From contig NC_089591.1 in NCBI RefSeq assembly GCF_019320115.1, positions 22,980,502 through 23,044,501 on the forward strand: a DNA stretch of 64,000 bases. Reading direction: 5' to 3'. The notes beneath the pieces are model-generated. The model searched no databases. It saw only the letters and a program-made list of their open reading frames with translations, and was not told the DNA's origin. This DNA is from Miscanthus floridulus. Taxonomy: Eukaryota > Streptophyta > Magnoliopsida > Poales > Poaceae. A program made the position numbers and the translations under genes. Shown here in pieces: positions 1 to 11,185 of this stretch. Position 1 is the first letter of the stretch. Each line of letters opens with the position of its first letter.

Positions 1-588
1 GACTCCAGCTGTATAGCCAAGTGGGCTTTAGAGTCAGGGATAGCCACCAACATAGTTTGCTTCACCTATAGAGCCGGTGTCCTATGGTTTGCCTCGCCAG
101 TGCTAGCCCCATAGTTCACACCTCTTCAAATGGGCTTCACATCGGCTCAAACTTCCTCGCTGCTAGTGCTAGATACCTCAGTCTGCAAGAGCCTTAGAGC
201 GGCTTTCAGTGAGTTGACAGGGTAGCCTACTCCACCATATTTGCATGTCTCAGGTCCTTCTATAGTTGCACCTATTACCGGGACTATAGAGACGCTCCCT
301 TCTTCAGTTGCATCATTAGAGCCACCTGCTTCAGTGATACCTACAACGTCTACGGCCGCTCTAGTCCCTAATTTGGCCTAGACCACTTCAGCATCGCTTC
401 CAACTACAGAGGGTCAGACAGTTCAGAGCTCAGGGTCAGATGATGATGGCACACAGTTCTAGCTTGCTTCTCGTACCTCAGTGCCCGACTCATCCGCTGT
501 AGCCCCGCCGACCGTCCCTTAGGATTTGGTGTTTGATGCCAAAGGGGGAGAGGGATCGAGTATGTTAGACTTAGGGGGAGTGACTTAG
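1..588 (+). pseudogene. C-terminal part of a Thr/Ser/Pro-rich ORF of element A
   Basis: Frame 1 reads as a low-complexity Thr/Ser/Pro/Ala-rich protein ending in a segment around DLVFDAKGGEG just before the purine-rich stretch. SIRE-group elements often carry an extra ORF between pol and the 3' LTR, sometimes called envelope-like, and the position fits. The frame is broken by several TAG codons (for example in P-stop-FTPL, TG-stop-PTPP, LA-stop-TTSA, QF-stop-LAS and VP-stop-DLV), each one C-to-T change from CAG. I see no membrane segment in the visible part, so an envelope role is not supported here. The N-terminus is outside the window. Confidence 0.5.
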
Positions 589-981
589 GGGGAGCTTAGT
601 TTATCTGTTATATTTGGTTTTTATGTGTGATACACTATTATGCATTCGTGTGCTTACTTTTGTGCATCAAACTATATTTATGTGATAGTGATATCTTTGT
701 GATCGTGATATTTGACATGTGTGCTCTCTATTTTGAATCTTGTATATGTCATATCACTTGTGTTATGCTCATTTGCTTTGCTTCCATGTTTTACTTCGAT
801 GCAAATGAGTTTTATTACCTGTACTCATGCTTATTTCATATCTTTTGAGTACATCATGTTGGCTTGGGTCATATAAGCTTGCCTAACTCTTTTGTTCTTA
901 TTGTTAAAAGCTTATATGAACCAAACATGTTAAAAACCTCAACTTTTTCACATACTCGAGGTGGTATTGTCATCAATCACC
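589..981 (+). other. Non-coding 3' internal region of element A
   Basis: AT-rich sequence between the ORF tail and the polypurine tract. It opens with repeated TTAGGGGGAG purine runs at about 541-595. A short open frame at 627-848 encodes a Cys/Phe/Tyr-rich string with no recognisable family and is probably chance. Confidence 0.5.
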
Positions 982-995
982 AAAAATGGGGAGAT
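982..995 (+). promoter_or_regulatory. Polypurine tract of element A
   Basis: The purine-rich run AAAAATGGGGAGA lies directly upstream of the LTR start (TG at 996). In LTR elements this tract primes plus-strand DNA synthesis. Confidence 0.7.
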
Positions 996-1477
996 TGAAA
1001 GCATCTAGGCCCCTAGTTGGGTTTTGGTGATTAATGACAATATGTGATTACTATAACTAACGTGTGTTTTGTAGAGGCAATTAAGTTAGGTCATGGTAAT
1101 GGAGATCGATTGGGCTATCATGGTGGTCATGCCCCTATGATGGAAATGATTTTGGTTTTCAAAGGATGGACGACAAGGTTAAGGATGGACTAGTTCTAAG
1201 TGTCGATTGGAGTTGAAGAGACACTTTGAGTAGTTTAGGACTTTGTTTTTTCCTTTGGCCATACTATTAAGGGGGGTATGGATGGGTAGCTTGACCTAGG
1301 TGAGTATAGTGGGTTAGGTGTGGTGCAAACTTGCTAAACCTAGCACTAGGTAGCTCCTAAAAAGCCCTTAGATCCATTGGAGGAAACTTCATTCAGGTAT
1401 GATCGAAAGTTGGAAGTGAATGGAGGGTCAAATGTTGACTGGACGCTGGCTTCGGTGTGACCGAACGCTGGCATAGA

Positions 1478-1780
1478 TGCTGAGAGGTGAAGTGATCGGA
1501 CGCTGAGTCCTAGCGTCTGGTCAACTATAATAAAGTTCTAGAGAAGGAAAATCATGACCGAACGCCTTGATCAAGGTGAAGTCATTTGGAAGTGACCAGA
1601 TGCTGAGAGGTGAAGTGATCGGACGCTGAGTCCTAGCGTCCGGTCAACTATAATAAAGTTCTAGAGAAGGAAAATCATGACCGGACGTGTCCGGTCAGTG
1701 TTGACCGGACACTGAGTCCCAGCGTCTGGTTGACTCCAGTAAGGTTCCAGAGAGGGAAAATCATAATTGAATGTGTCTAG
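1478..1780 (+). repeat. Tandem ~123-bp repeats with GACCGGACGCT/AGCGTCCGGTC arms in the U3
   Basis: The unit starting TGCTGAGAGGTGAAGTGATC occurs at 1478 and again at 1601, exactly 123 bp apart and almost identical for more than 75 bp. A third, diverged partial copy follows at about 1690. Each unit carries facing arms, GATCGGACGCTGAG and AGCGTCCGGTCA, that could pair. They lie 150-450 bp upstream of the TATA box, where U3 enhancers usually sit. Confidence 0.75.
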
Positions 1781-1925
1781 TCAGTGCTGATCGGACGTTG
1801 TCCAGCGTCCGGTCACCACTTGATCACTAGAATTTGGGGTGAACTGACCGGTGCGTCTAGTCAAAATGACCGGAGCGTCCAGTCACCCCGCAGAGGCACA
1901 TAACGGTTTATTTTTCAGCCATGCT

Positions 1926-1933
1926 TATAAATA
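1926..1933 (+). promoter_or_regulatory. TATA box of the element A LTR
   Basis: TATAAATA in a CTTATAAATACTTCC context, 930 bp into the LTR and downstream of the repeated block. It is a strong match to a plant core promoter and would mark the U3/R side of the LTR. Confidence 0.65.
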
Positions 1934-2642
1934 CTTCCTCCATTCATGTGTGGGGGTACTTTTGCTCATTCTAACAGCTAAGAAACACCTTTGAGAGTGC
2001 CAAGAAGAGCAAGGTCCTAGTGAGGTGATTGAGATTTGAGAATCCCAAAGAGAGCCTTCATTAGTGAGATCAAGAGTAGCAAAGTGTGCATCCACCCTTC
2101 TCATTAGGCTTGTCGTTGTCAAGTGAGAGTTCATGCTTGTTACTCTTGGTGATCTCCATCACCAAGATGGCTTAGTGGTGATTGGGAGTTTGGTGATCAT
2201 CTGGTGGAGCTTGTGGATTACCCAACTCAAGTTGTGAGCGGTTGTGGGTGATTCACTACAATGGAGTGTCGAAGAATCAACCCATAGAGAGCACTTGATC
2301 CTTGTCCAGATCAAGGGGAGCTACACCCTTGCGCGGGTGCTCCAACAAGGACCAGTGGGGAGTGGCAACTCTCCGATACCTCGGCAAAACATCGCCATGT
2401 TCCTCCTTCTCTATTTACTTTGATAATTTACTTTGAGCAATTCAATTCTTGTCATTTACATTCATAGAATTGCCATGCTAGAGTAGGATTGGAACATAGG
2501 TTGCTAAACTTTTGTGCGGTAGATCAATAGATACACTTTCTAGGCACAAGGGGTTAATTGGGCTAACCATAGGACTTAATTATTGCAAAGAAATTTAGAA
2601 TTAGCCCAATTCACCCCCCTCTTGGGCATCTTGATCCTTTCA

Positions 2643-3260
2643 CTTCTTAACGAAAGTTGTAGAGCTACATGAGATCTCCAACTTTGCTTTAAGAACCATC
2701 ATCTAATTCTCAATGGTTAACAAACTACACTGCTCCAAAGTGAGGTACTTTGAAACTAAAAATCATTTCCACACAAATTTCCTGAGTCACAAAACAACAT
2801 TTTGTTGATACTTGTGAGCTATTTTTGAGAATGCTATGCACTGAATTAGACCTTGACCCAAAAATAAAAGTTGTTACCCTAGTCAAGTACTAGAACTTTC
2901 ATTTAGGTCACATAGCCATGCAAACACTCTAAGCTACTGTTTAACTTTAGTCAAACTAGCATCATGAAAATGGCATTTCAATTGAAACCAGCACTTAGAA
3001 GTAAAATTGTACTAGGTCATGATAGCAAACATTGTTCCATTTAGCATCCTAGACATGTCTAAGGTGTTTTCATGACCTCACAACCATCTCATACATTGGT
3101 TATACATAATTGCAAGCATAATCATATATATAAAATCAACATTTCATGTGATAATGTATGAGAATGAGATAAAATTTCATATGCTCATGTTCATGAATGC
3201 TTGGATGATGCTTGTGCTCATGAAATGCAAATGCCAAATGCAAAGCTTAACATAGGGGTG
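2643..3260 (-). repeat. 5' portion of a reverse-oriented Tekay-type LTR fragment
   Basis: Read on the - strand, this starts near 3261 with TATAACACCCCTATG, a one-base variant of the TGTAACACCCC start common in grass chromovirus LTRs. It continues to 2643, where element A begins. Its inner part (2880 to 2643) aligns at roughly two-thirds identity, by eye, with 20045 to 19806, the LTR assigned to element D, so it is the same family but a different copy. It appears to sit inside the 5' LTR of element B. No gene is seen. Confidence 0.55.
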
Positions 3261-3367
3261 TTATAATATTGACTGATATTTGATAATGTGATGGGATGAT
3301 CGCCTAGGACTATCACGTTATACTTCGAATCTATGGATTTCCCTTCAAGGAAATTAGGATCATTTCA
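3261..3367 (+). repeat. Last ~107 bp of the 5' LTR of element B
   Basis: This stretch aligns with the last ~125 bp of the B' 5' LTR (33301-33426), including the shared segment GGATTTCCCTTC and the final CATTTCA before the primer site. The rest of the 5' LTR is displaced by the reverse-oriented LTR fragment on its left. Confidence 0.7.
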
Positions 3368-3369
3368 AT

Positions 3370-3382
3370 TGGTATCAGAGCC
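3370..3382 (+). promoter_or_regulatory. Primer binding site of element B (initiator tRNA-Met type)
   Basis: TGGTATCAGAGCC, two bases after the LTR end, matches the classical plant primer site complementary to the 3' end of initiator tRNA-Met. The same site follows the 5' LTR of B' at 33429. Confidence 0.9.
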
Positions 3383-3536
3383 ATACTTGACCCTAGGATG
3401 AGACCCTTAGGACTGGATGATAAAATTTGGAGTGGAACTTGTCTTTTTTGGTTATATGTACCAACATTGCATCTTTTTATGCATGGCTTATATCTTTTTC
3501 TAGTCTACTAATCCCCTTTTATGGACCGATTTGCAG

Positions 3537-4734
3537 ATGGCACCCATAGTTGAGCTTCCCGTCAATGGTCTTAGCTACAAGGGTTTTGCTCAGATGCTCT
3601 ATGACATCCTCAGGGAGCTTGGTGTCCCTACCGAGCAGGTCGAGTACGTCTGTCATGGCAAACCAAGACCCGATGGACTATAGGGCCACATCATCATCCA
3701 CCTCAAGGTTCCTACAAGTGAGACCTTGCTAGAGCTACATGTCTTCCAGGAGCTATAGGTGGAGACCTTAATCATATCTTGTGTCTAGTCCATCTCACAT
3801 TTGGCCCTTCGCTGCGTGATGTGTGATGCCCACTGAGCACCTTAGGAGGGGACCATACCGCTTCCTACCCTGAGCCCTAGACCTCACCTAGAGTACTAGG
3901 AGGCAGGTCTTGGAATTTGACCAGACTATCTATACCAATGAGGGCCCTTGCCTCTAGGTGTCTAGATAGTACATCCTCTACTAGGATAGGTACATCATGG
4001 AGGTCAAGTCACAGAACCATCAGTACTAGGACATGCTGTTCTAGGCTGACGAGGCCTTCCTAGAGGAAGAGAAGAAGAAGGAGGTACTCAAGGAGATCAT
4101 TCGTGTGGAGTGTGAGGGCTATGATTGCATGGAGGCCTACTACAAGTCATGTGAGAGCAAGTTAAAGGAGGAGGTTGTAGATCTAAGAGACAAGGCTAGA
4201 GACTTTGGGCTCCACAATGACTACTTAGACTACAAGGTGCTCGAGCTTGAGGATGCCCTCGAGCACAAGAAGAGGTGCCTAAGGGATCACATTGAGATGG
4301 AGAAGAGGTTTGGCTTTAGGAAGATAATGCTAGAGAGCCATTGCAACATGTTGGAGAGGGAGGTCGTTCAGTTGAGCATTAACACCACTCACAACTAGCG
4401 TCACCTTATTGAGTACATGAAGTACATGGAGTTCTAGAAGGATAGGGCAGATAGGATAAGCCAGGCATGGGTTGACACTGACATCAGGCAAGTCAAGGAG
4501 TTTAAGGAGATGCAGAAGTTCCTACTACCTGAGTCGTGCAAGAGGCCACGCAAGGAGTCCTTCTGGGTTGAGCCCTCTAAGCTCAATCTAAATGCATGCC
4601 CATCTGAGGACTACCCCGAGGCCCCGAAGACTGAGCAGTTGGAGGAGGCCTTGGTGTACATCTTGAGGATACACCGTACCGATGCAGAGCTCCAAGAGAT
4701 GGATGCTAGCACTACTCCACCACCTAGTTAGAGT
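3537..4734 (+). pseudogene. orf0-like gene upstream of gag (element B)
   Basis: This is an extra ORF before gag, as described in some rice Tekay-type elements (RIRE3/RIRE8 orf0). The start ATG at 3537 follows directly on a splice-acceptor-like TTGCAG and aligns with the B' start at 33592. The N-terminal part (motifs GFAQMLYDILRELGVP and CHGKP) matches GFAQTLCRVIVMLGVP and CIGKP in B'. The middle (4105-4398) is rich in Lys, Glu and Leu and probably forms a coiled coil. The C-terminal part (4510-4731) contains LNLNACPSEDYP, matching LNLDAYPTLPG in B'. Several TAG codons and at least one frame change interrupt it. The molecular function of orf0 is not established. Confidence 0.6.
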
Positions 4735-5060
4735 TAGCTTCCTAGTGATGCTCTAATAATGTAGTAGTTGTAGTGTTGATGATGAACCCTACGTGGCTAT
4801 GAGACATGAGTCCCCTTCAATAGTAGAGTAGAATGTCCCTCTTTTGGAGCCTACCTACGTGTGGTGCGATTTCCCATGAGTCTTCTAGTGTAGCTACTGG
4901 AGACATCGCCATGTAATAAACTCATGTAATGAATGCTTGGATTTTAATGCTTCTTATGGTTGTTCTTGCTTCTTTGTTTGAGTGTTTGGCTATAATTAAA
5001 TTGCTAATGAAACACCTAACAACTTGATAATAACTTGTGAGGTAACATTTTGCAGCAAAG
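4735..5060 (+). other. Non-coding spacer between orf0 and gag of element B
   Basis: No conserved ORF. It ends in an AT-rich stretch with a CCTAACAAC branch-point-like motif and TTTTGCAG at 5049-5056, just before the gag ATG at 5061. Confidence 0.5.
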
Positions 5061-6305
5061 ATGTCGTGTCGCTGCTTTGAACGTTTGAACCATCGCTCCC
5101 CGTCCCCCATGCCCAGCTGGCCATGGTCGTGGTCGTGGCCATGGCCATGGAGGAGGATGCACTGCCGCCCATGCTGCCCTCAACCTTGAGGAGGAGGTAC
5201 CACCTGCTAGAGAGCAGCACATGGAGGAGCCAAGCGCAGACTAGCCTAGGGGTGAGGATGCTCCTCTTGGGAGCGACAATGCTCCACCACCACCACCACT
5301 TCTGTCTAAGGTGATGGACCACTAGACACATCTCATGGAGACACTGGCTGACGGGCTATTGTGCTACAATGGAGGTCCACCTAATGACTTCAAGAGGAAG
5401 CTAGAAGGTTTCCTCAAGCTATGGCCCCCTACCTTCGATAGCTCTGATGATGACCCCATCACCACCAAGGATTGGTTGCATGAGATGGAGAAGAAGCTAG
5501 ACCTAACCACTTGCTTTGATGAGGAGTGTGTTGGAGTCATAGCCCATCAGCTCACTGGCATCCGCACGTGTGTGGTGGGACAGCTACTGTGACACCCATG
5601 CTGACCCCACGCACATCTCATGGGAGGAGTTCAACAAAGCCTTCCACAAGCACCATGTGCTCAAGGGCAGTGATGGATGCCAAGGTGGAAGAGTTGCACA
5701 ACATTTCCCAAGGTTCCTAGAAGATCTAGGAGTATGCCAACCCCTTCACTCACATGATGAGGTATGCTCCTGGTGAGACAGACTCTGAGAAGAAGAAGAT
5801 ATACTTCTTCAAGAAGGGTCTAACCACACGCATCAAGGTGGCCCTCTTGGGTCATACCTACTACACCCTTCGAGAGATGATCAACAAGGTCCTAGAGATG
5901 GAGAGGGATCGTTTGGAGGCTGATGCCCTCTACAAGGAGAAGAAGCACTAATCCTAGAGTACCTCTCATGCTCACATGCCCTCGCTGCCTTGCCCTCATG
6001 CCATCTAGGGAGCCACACCTGCTCCAAGCCATAGAGGTGGTACCTACATTGCCAACTACAACCACCCACTCTAAGCCACCCTGCTCGGAGCCCTAGCACA
6101 TGGAAGACCATTGTGCCCACCACCACAAGCAGCATGCTCTACACTTGATTTGGCTATGGTCTGCCAATTCACAAGGTCATTGACTACCCCATGAAGAATG
6201 CTACACCACCTGCTCCAACCCTAGTGACATAGGTTACTATTTAGGGTACACATCACAAGAACGTTGCTAGGAGCCGCCCGTGATCATCTCACCCATCTGA
6301 CCACT
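5061..6305 (+). pseudogene. gag of element B (capsid/nucleocapsid), degenerate
   Basis: Gag would form the virus-like particle and package element RNA. The ATG at 5061 aligns with the B' gag start at 35143. A Gly/Arg/Pro-rich N-terminal part is followed by the conserved capsid region, with motifs FKRKLEGFLKLWPPTFD, DWLHEMEKKLDL and FDEECVGVIAHQL at 5389-5560, then EKKKIYFFKKGL and IKVALLGHTYYTLREM at 5790-5880. The expected CX2CX4HX4C zinc knuckle is not recognisable in the decayed stretch 5990-6300. At least two frameshifts (near 5570-5590 and 5700-5750) and several stops occur. Compared with B' it has a shorter, more scrambled nucleocapsid segment. Confidence 0.65.
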
Positions 6306-6760
6306 GGAGGACACCTAGAATGCCCACGACATGGTGTACAGTATGTTCATTATGCATGGAGCTACATCTTTGGTATTATTTGACTTAGGAGCTACCTATT
6401 CTTACCTGTCCACCAAGTTTGCATGAGAGCATAGCATAGCAGTGACTCCATGTAAGGAGCCTATAGACACTAGTTCACCCTTGGGTTGCATTATATGCAC
6501 GAAGAGATGTCAGGGAGTGAGCATAATCATTGAGGGTCACCCTTTTCTAGCCGATCTTACCTTGCTTCCCTCTAATGGACTGGATGTCATATTGGGGATG
6601 GATTGACTGACTCAACACAAGGGAGTAATATCTTGCTCACCATGATATGTGGAGATAACACATCCAAGTGGTCACATAATATGAATGTGAGCCCAACCTT
6701 GAGAGGACAGTTTCCAAGTTGTGTGCCTTGGAGGCCAAGTCTGTTGAGGAGGTGTCCATA
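6306..6760 (+). pseudogene. Aspartic protease region of element B
   Basis: A retropepsin-like domain that would cut the polyprotein. The frame around 6340-6420 reads VLFDLGATYSYLS, which is the retroelement D-S/T-G active site with Leu in the middle position. A second signature, GLDVILGMD, lies at about 6577-6605 and is followed by a stop where relatives have Trp (B' reads GMDWLTIHRG). Stops follow KFA and SCSP. It is homologous to the B' protease at 36420-36850. The altered active site and the stops make it inactive. Confidence 0.65.
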
Positions 6761-7700
6761 GTATGTGAGTACCCTGATGTGTTCCCCAAAGAGCTGCTAG
6801 GTATGCCACCTATTCAGGATGTGGAGTTTGTGATCAACCTTCTACCTAGTATGGGACCTATTGCTAAGAGGCCCTACCACATGTCGGCTGATGAGCTGGA
6901 GGAACTCAAGAAGTAGCTCAGGGAGTTGTCTGACAAGGGGTACATTAGGCCTAGTGCTTCACCCTAGGGTTCCCTTGTCTTGTTTGTGAAGAAGAAAGAA
7001 GGTTCCATGAGGATGTGCATTGACTATCAGAACTTGAATGCTGTGATTGTCAAGAACAAGTACCCACTGCCGAGGATAGATGACCTACTAGATTGCCTGA
7101 GGAATGCCAAGTTCTTTTCCAAGATTGATCTTTGATCTGGGTACCATTAGATGAAGATCAGGACTGAGGACATTTTGAAGATAGCCTTTGTCACTAGGTA
7201 TAGGCAATATGAGTTCACCATTGTGTCCTTTGGACTCTCTAATGCCCTAGCCTACTCCATGAATATGATGAACAAGGTGTTCATGGAGGAGCTAGATAAG
7301 TTCATGGTGGTATTCATTGATGACATTCTTGTCTATTTGGCCACTGTAGAAGAACATGAGCAGCATTCTGAGAGTAGTGCTGGAGAAGCTAAGATAGAAT
7401 CAACTATATGATAAGTTTAGCAAGTGCGAGTTCTAGCTTGAAGAAGTCACCCTCCTTGGTCACAATCTCACTACTGAAGGAGTAGTTGTTGATCCCACCA
7501 AGATTGAAGCTATGAAAGAGTTGGAACAACCCCGCAATGTGACTGATATCTAGAGTTTTCTTAGGTTGGCAGGATACTACCACTACTTCATTGAGAACTT
7601 TTCCAAGATATCCAAGCCAATGACCAACCTATTGAAGAACACAAATGAGTTTGAGTGGATGCCCAAGTGCGAGCATAGCTTCTAGACCTTAAAACAGAAG
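6761..7700 (+). pseudogene. Reverse transcriptase of element B
   Basis: This would copy element RNA into cDNA. RT blocks appear in order: IAKRPYHMSADELEELKK (6860-6914), [27 protein letters not shown] (6978-7026), [20 protein letters not shown], and the catalytic FIDD at 7313-7324. Stops stand where relatives have CAG or TGG: KK-stop, SP-stop-G, DL-stop-SG and YH-stop-MK. Near 7365 the frame shifts and the RT connection domain continues in another frame (HNLTTEGV-like, then FLRLAGYYHYF at 7555-7590). The sequence is collinear with the B' RT. Confidence 0.8.
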
Positions 7701-8240
7701 CTTACCACCACTCCTATGCTAGCATTGCCTGACATTCAGCAAGACTTCATGGTCTATTGTGATGCATCCAGATAGGGACTCGTCTATGTTCTAATGCAGA
7801 ATGGGAGAGTTATAGTATATGCTTCCCACTAGTTGAAGGACCATGAGCAATGCTACCCTACCCATGACCTTGAGCTTGCAGTAGCTATTGTGCATGCCCT
7901 AAAGATCTAGAGACACTATCTAATCCGAAACAAATGTGACATCTACATCGATCACAAGAGTCTGAAGTACTTTTTCACTTAGGAGGATCTAAACATGAGA
8001 TGGCACCTATGGCAAGAGCTAATTAAGGACTACAACCTAGAGATACACTATCACCTAGGGAAAGCCAATGTAGTCATAGATGCCCTGAGCCATAAGAGCT
8101 ATTGCCATAGTCTAATGGCAGAAGCCATACCACTAGAGCTGAGTTAGGAGATGGAGGACCTCCGACTCGAGATTCTACTGAAGGGAATGTTGAATGAACT
8201 TCAAGTGCAGTACAATCTTGAAGATTGAATCCGGAAAGCC
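7701..8240 (+). pseudogene. RNase H of element B
   Basis: This domain would remove the RNA strand of the RNA/DNA hybrid. Recognisable segments are LALPDIQQDFMVYCDASR (7721-7773, containing the first catalytic Asp), the THDLELAV Glu motif at about 7861-7884, [11 protein letters not shown] at about 7948-7980 and [14 protein letters not shown] at about 8050-8090. TAG codons interrupt SR-stop-GL, SH-stop-LK and FT-stop-EDL. It is closely similar to 37851-38250 in B'. Confidence 0.75.
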
Positions 8241-9070
8241 TAGCAAGAATGCCCTAAAATCTTGGAAATTCAAGAGCTCATGGAGCTAGGCAAGTGTCTT
8301 GAGTTCAGGGAAGATGAACAAGGAGTGTACTGGTACAAGGATAAAATCTATCTGCCCTCGGATGTGGCCTTGCGAGAGGAGATCCTAGCCGAGGGTCATG
8401 ACTCCAAGTATTGTATTCACCAAGGAAGTACCAAGATGTATGTCGACTTGAAGAAGCTTTTCTGGTGGAAGAATATGAAAGCTGATATTGCAGGGAATGT
8501 TGTGCATTGTGACATCTAAAATAGGATCAAGGTCGAGCACCAAAGACTAGTAGGACTATTGAAGCCCCTAGATGTTCCGATGTGGAAGTGGGAAATCATG
8601 TACATGGACCTTATAGTGGGTTTACCTAAAACCCCAAAAGGCCATGACTCGATATGGGTAATTGTTGATAGATTGACCAAGGTAGCTCACTTCATAGCTG
8701 TGGGGAATGACTACCAAACTGAGAAACTCATAGATCTCTCTATGGATAACATTATTAGGCTTCACAGAGCCCCTATGAGCATAGTGTCTAATTGAGGGAC
8801 ACAATATGTGTCCAAGTTCTGGAAGAGTCTCCACAAGGCAATCAGGACCTGAACTGGATTACAACACTACTTACCACCCTTAGACAGATGGGTAGATAGG
8901 GAGACTAAACTAGATCTAGGAGGATATGGTCCAATCTTGTGTTCTAAAATATGGGTTTGATTAGGAGGAGAGTTTGCCACAAGTAGAGTTTTCTTACAAC
9001 AACAGTTAACAGGCTAGTCTCAAGATGTTACCATTTGAGGCCTTGTATGGGAGGAAGTGTAGGACCCCTC
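8241..9070 (+). pseudogene. Integrase of element B, N-terminal and catalytic part, split by element F
   Basis: Integrase inserts cDNA into the genome. The zinc-binding region ([15 protein letters not shown] and VVHCDI) spans about 8398-8516. The catalytic core begins with the first Asp in MYMDLIVGLP at about 8600-8630 and continues with WVIVDRLTKVAHF. At the second catalytic position (8790-8792) the codon is AAT (Asn) where relatives have Asp, and the next codon is TGA where relatives have CGA. Frameshifts follow 8840. The gene is cut at 9070 by element F, and its continuation starts at 13331 (YGRKCRTPL, then WSEGG). Confidence 0.8.
9066..9070. repeat. Target-site duplication, left copy (element F)
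   Basis: CCCTC directly left of the F 5' LTR; the identical 5-mer follows the 3' LTR at 13326-13330. Confidence 0.9.
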
Positions 9071-9939
9071 TGATGAGGACATGACCTCCATACATATGAC
9101 CATGCTTGGAGAACCATATGGAGACCAAGGAGATCAGCGAGGGTGTCCTAAGCATTAAGGAGGCCCGAAGCTCATCCGGTTCGAGTCACCAAGGTGGAGG
9201 CCCAAATCAAGTTCGAGTCCATCTCGGACTCTAGGACCAGTCTACCTTAAACTGGTCACCCAAGACGCATCTAGACTCCGTTTTCGACAATCCACATATG
9301 GATGGAAAGATAATTTGATAAGGAAACCAATACAAGTGGTTTCATATCAAAAGACCTTTGGAATCAACAAGAATCATTGAAACAAATCAGCATCTAGAAT
9401 CTGTCAGGGTGCTGTGACACCGTCTTTTGGTCTGTTGGACCGTGTATCATGTTTGGGCCCATTAGGGGGCGCGTCCAGGGGGGTGACACCCAAGACTCTA
9501 TAAATAGTAGCTATCACTCTCCTTAGGGTTTGGATTTTGTTTAGTTCTTGATTTCGTTGTGAAACCGACGTCGTTTTGCTGTAACTATGCCGCCAAGGCT
9601 GCTTGTTGTGAACCAGGGCCCCAGTTCTTGATCTTGTTCGCCTGTGGCGATTAGTCCTTTTGAATAAAGACTTGAACTCCTTCTTGTCTTCATAAGCCCC
9701 ATATTTATTTGCAATTTCAGATTGCGTTCATCCCATTCTTGCTTGTGTTCTTGATTCACTTGCAGGAAAGCCTTCTCGGTGAGGTCAATCGCATTCGCGT
9801 GGTTGATAACCAATGGAGCAGTGGTGTAACAGTTGCGGGGGTCCGAATTAGTCTTGGTTCAGAGCCTAGATTGTGAACATAGAGTCTCCACCAATCAATG
9901 CTATCATACCTTTCGGAAGATCGGGCCTTGTCTACATCA
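9071..9939 (+). repeat. 5' LTR of element F (869 bp)
   Basis: It starts TGATGAGGACATGACC and ends TCTACATCA, repeated at 12454-13325. A TATA box (TATAAAT, 9499-9505) lies 429 bp in. Most differences between the two LTRs are transitions. Confidence 0.92.
9499..9505 (+). promoter_or_regulatory. TATA box in the F 5' LTR
   Basis: TATAAAT within GACTCTATAAATAG; the matching box in the 3' LTR is at 12885-12891. It would drive the element transcript. Confidence 0.7.
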
Positions 9940-9941
9940 AG

Positions 9942-9953
9942 TGGTATCAGAGA
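9942..9953 (+). promoter_or_regulatory. Primer binding site of element F (tRNA-Met type)
   Basis: TGGTATCAGAGA, two bases after the LTR end, is the common plant initiator-tRNA-Met primer site with a final variant base. Confidence 0.85.
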
Positions 9954-11185
9954 CCTTGTTGCCCGTTAGGTATAACTTTGTTTTCTCCTTTAGATTGTTA
10001 CTGTTTTTGCATTACCTATAGTCCACAAAAAGCCAAAAAAATATACATCGTCACATATTCCCTATCCTATATCCTTATTGCGCCATGCAATTTCATCTCT
10101 GTTTCGTGTTGTTGTGTTTGTGCCCTAGGTCAAGTTCTGGTTGCTGGTTTTAGATCATTTTTTAGTCCAGTTTGTGTTTTCCCCTTTGTTTTTCATCATA
10201 ATCCATGAACATCTCCAAGTCTTATTGAGTTTCCTTTGTATACATCAAACCCTAGTCTACGCCATCTAATTTCCTACACTTATCTTCACTGTTTCCATCA
10301 AATCATTGTTGCTGTGACCAATTTTGCACGCATTGTTCCTATTTTATCCTCTATTTGGAGTGCGTTCATAAAACTAGTCTAGTTTTCGTATACAAACTCG
10401 GATTTTGACGTTCCATATATCAAAATTGATCAGAAAAAATTTTTTGGATCTGTCCATCCCCCGTCTTGTCGAGGTCAAAGATTTTTGTTTTGGTCAAAAA
10501 GTGGTCACAAGATCCTCTTTTCGTAGTCACAAGGTTTTTGTCAATTTCGAGCACATCTTATGAAAATTCCACAGGCCACGTATTTCACTTGTTTAAGCTC
10601 ATATTTTCTGTGGTTACTTCTTTTGTGCTCCTAAGTGAAGAAAAAATATCAAAAAATAAAAAGAAAAAGTCAAAATTTCTTAAAAAAACAACGACAACCC
10701 AAAAAATAGAAAAAAGAGAGGGGGCAAAAGAGGAACAATATCTAGAGGAGCACATAGAGAGCGTCATTTGAGCTATGTTTGTGTGTGCTGATTTCTACCT
10801 TGTTCCTAATCGTATTCTTGCTGTTCACATCACTTGATACATTTGGTACTTGGAATGTGAGTAGGCCAGCAACTAAGACAAGTACTTGGGATACTTATTC
10901 AGCTTTGCTATTTAGTTGCAAATTTTGTTATTCCTTGCTACTATATTAGTGCCTGTCCAAGCTCCACTTTCTTCTAACCAAGTATAGGTTCGCCTTGCAA
11001 CTGTTATACTCAAGCTACAATGGTATCACAGTCATTGGCCGATTACACCGCCTGTTGCTTTGGTAAGAACACTTGTAAGACCATGGTAATATGCTTGAGA
11101 GTTGAGTGCTTTGTTTTTCCTTGTCCACAACCTAAGTAGATGGTAGGGATAATACTTTTGTGTTGTCTTTTACTGTCTTCTAACA
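9954..11185 (+). other. Long untranslated leader of element F
   Basis: A 1.2-kb AT-rich leader without a conserved ORF, containing an A-rich run at about 10630-10720. Such a leader would normally hold packaging and dimerisation signals. Short open frames here (for example 10466-10771) look like chance. Confidence 0.5.

Larger units (their letters stand above)
1..2642 (+). mobile_element. Element A: 3' end of a SIRE/Maximus-like Ty1/copia retrotransposon
   Basis: This is the 3' part of a copia-superfamily element: the tail of a downstream ORF, a non-coding stretch with several GGGGGAG purine runs, a polypurine tract and a complete 3' LTR. The 5' LTR, gag and pol lie left of the window. The LTR start, TGAAAGCATCTAGGCCCC, and its end, CTTGATCCTTTCA, resemble SIRE/Maximus-type LTRs of grasses; that family call is from memory. 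The element abuts a reverse-oriented Tekay-type LTR fragment at 2643, so it probably inserted there. Confidence 0.75.
996..2642 (+). repeat. 3' LTR of element A (1647 bp)
   Basis: The LTR runs from TG at 996 to CA at 2642 with a short terminal inverted repeat, TGAAAG and CTTTCA. It holds a block of roughly 123-bp repeats (1478-1780), a TATA box at 1926 and a pyrimidine-rich 3' end. No second copy is in the window, so length and ends rest on the inverted repeat and the adjacent polypurine tract. Confidence 0.8.

Noticed and set aside
627..848. 73-codon Cys/Tyr-rich frame in element A
   Set aside because: Low-complexity translation of AT-rich 3' non-coding sequence with no family.
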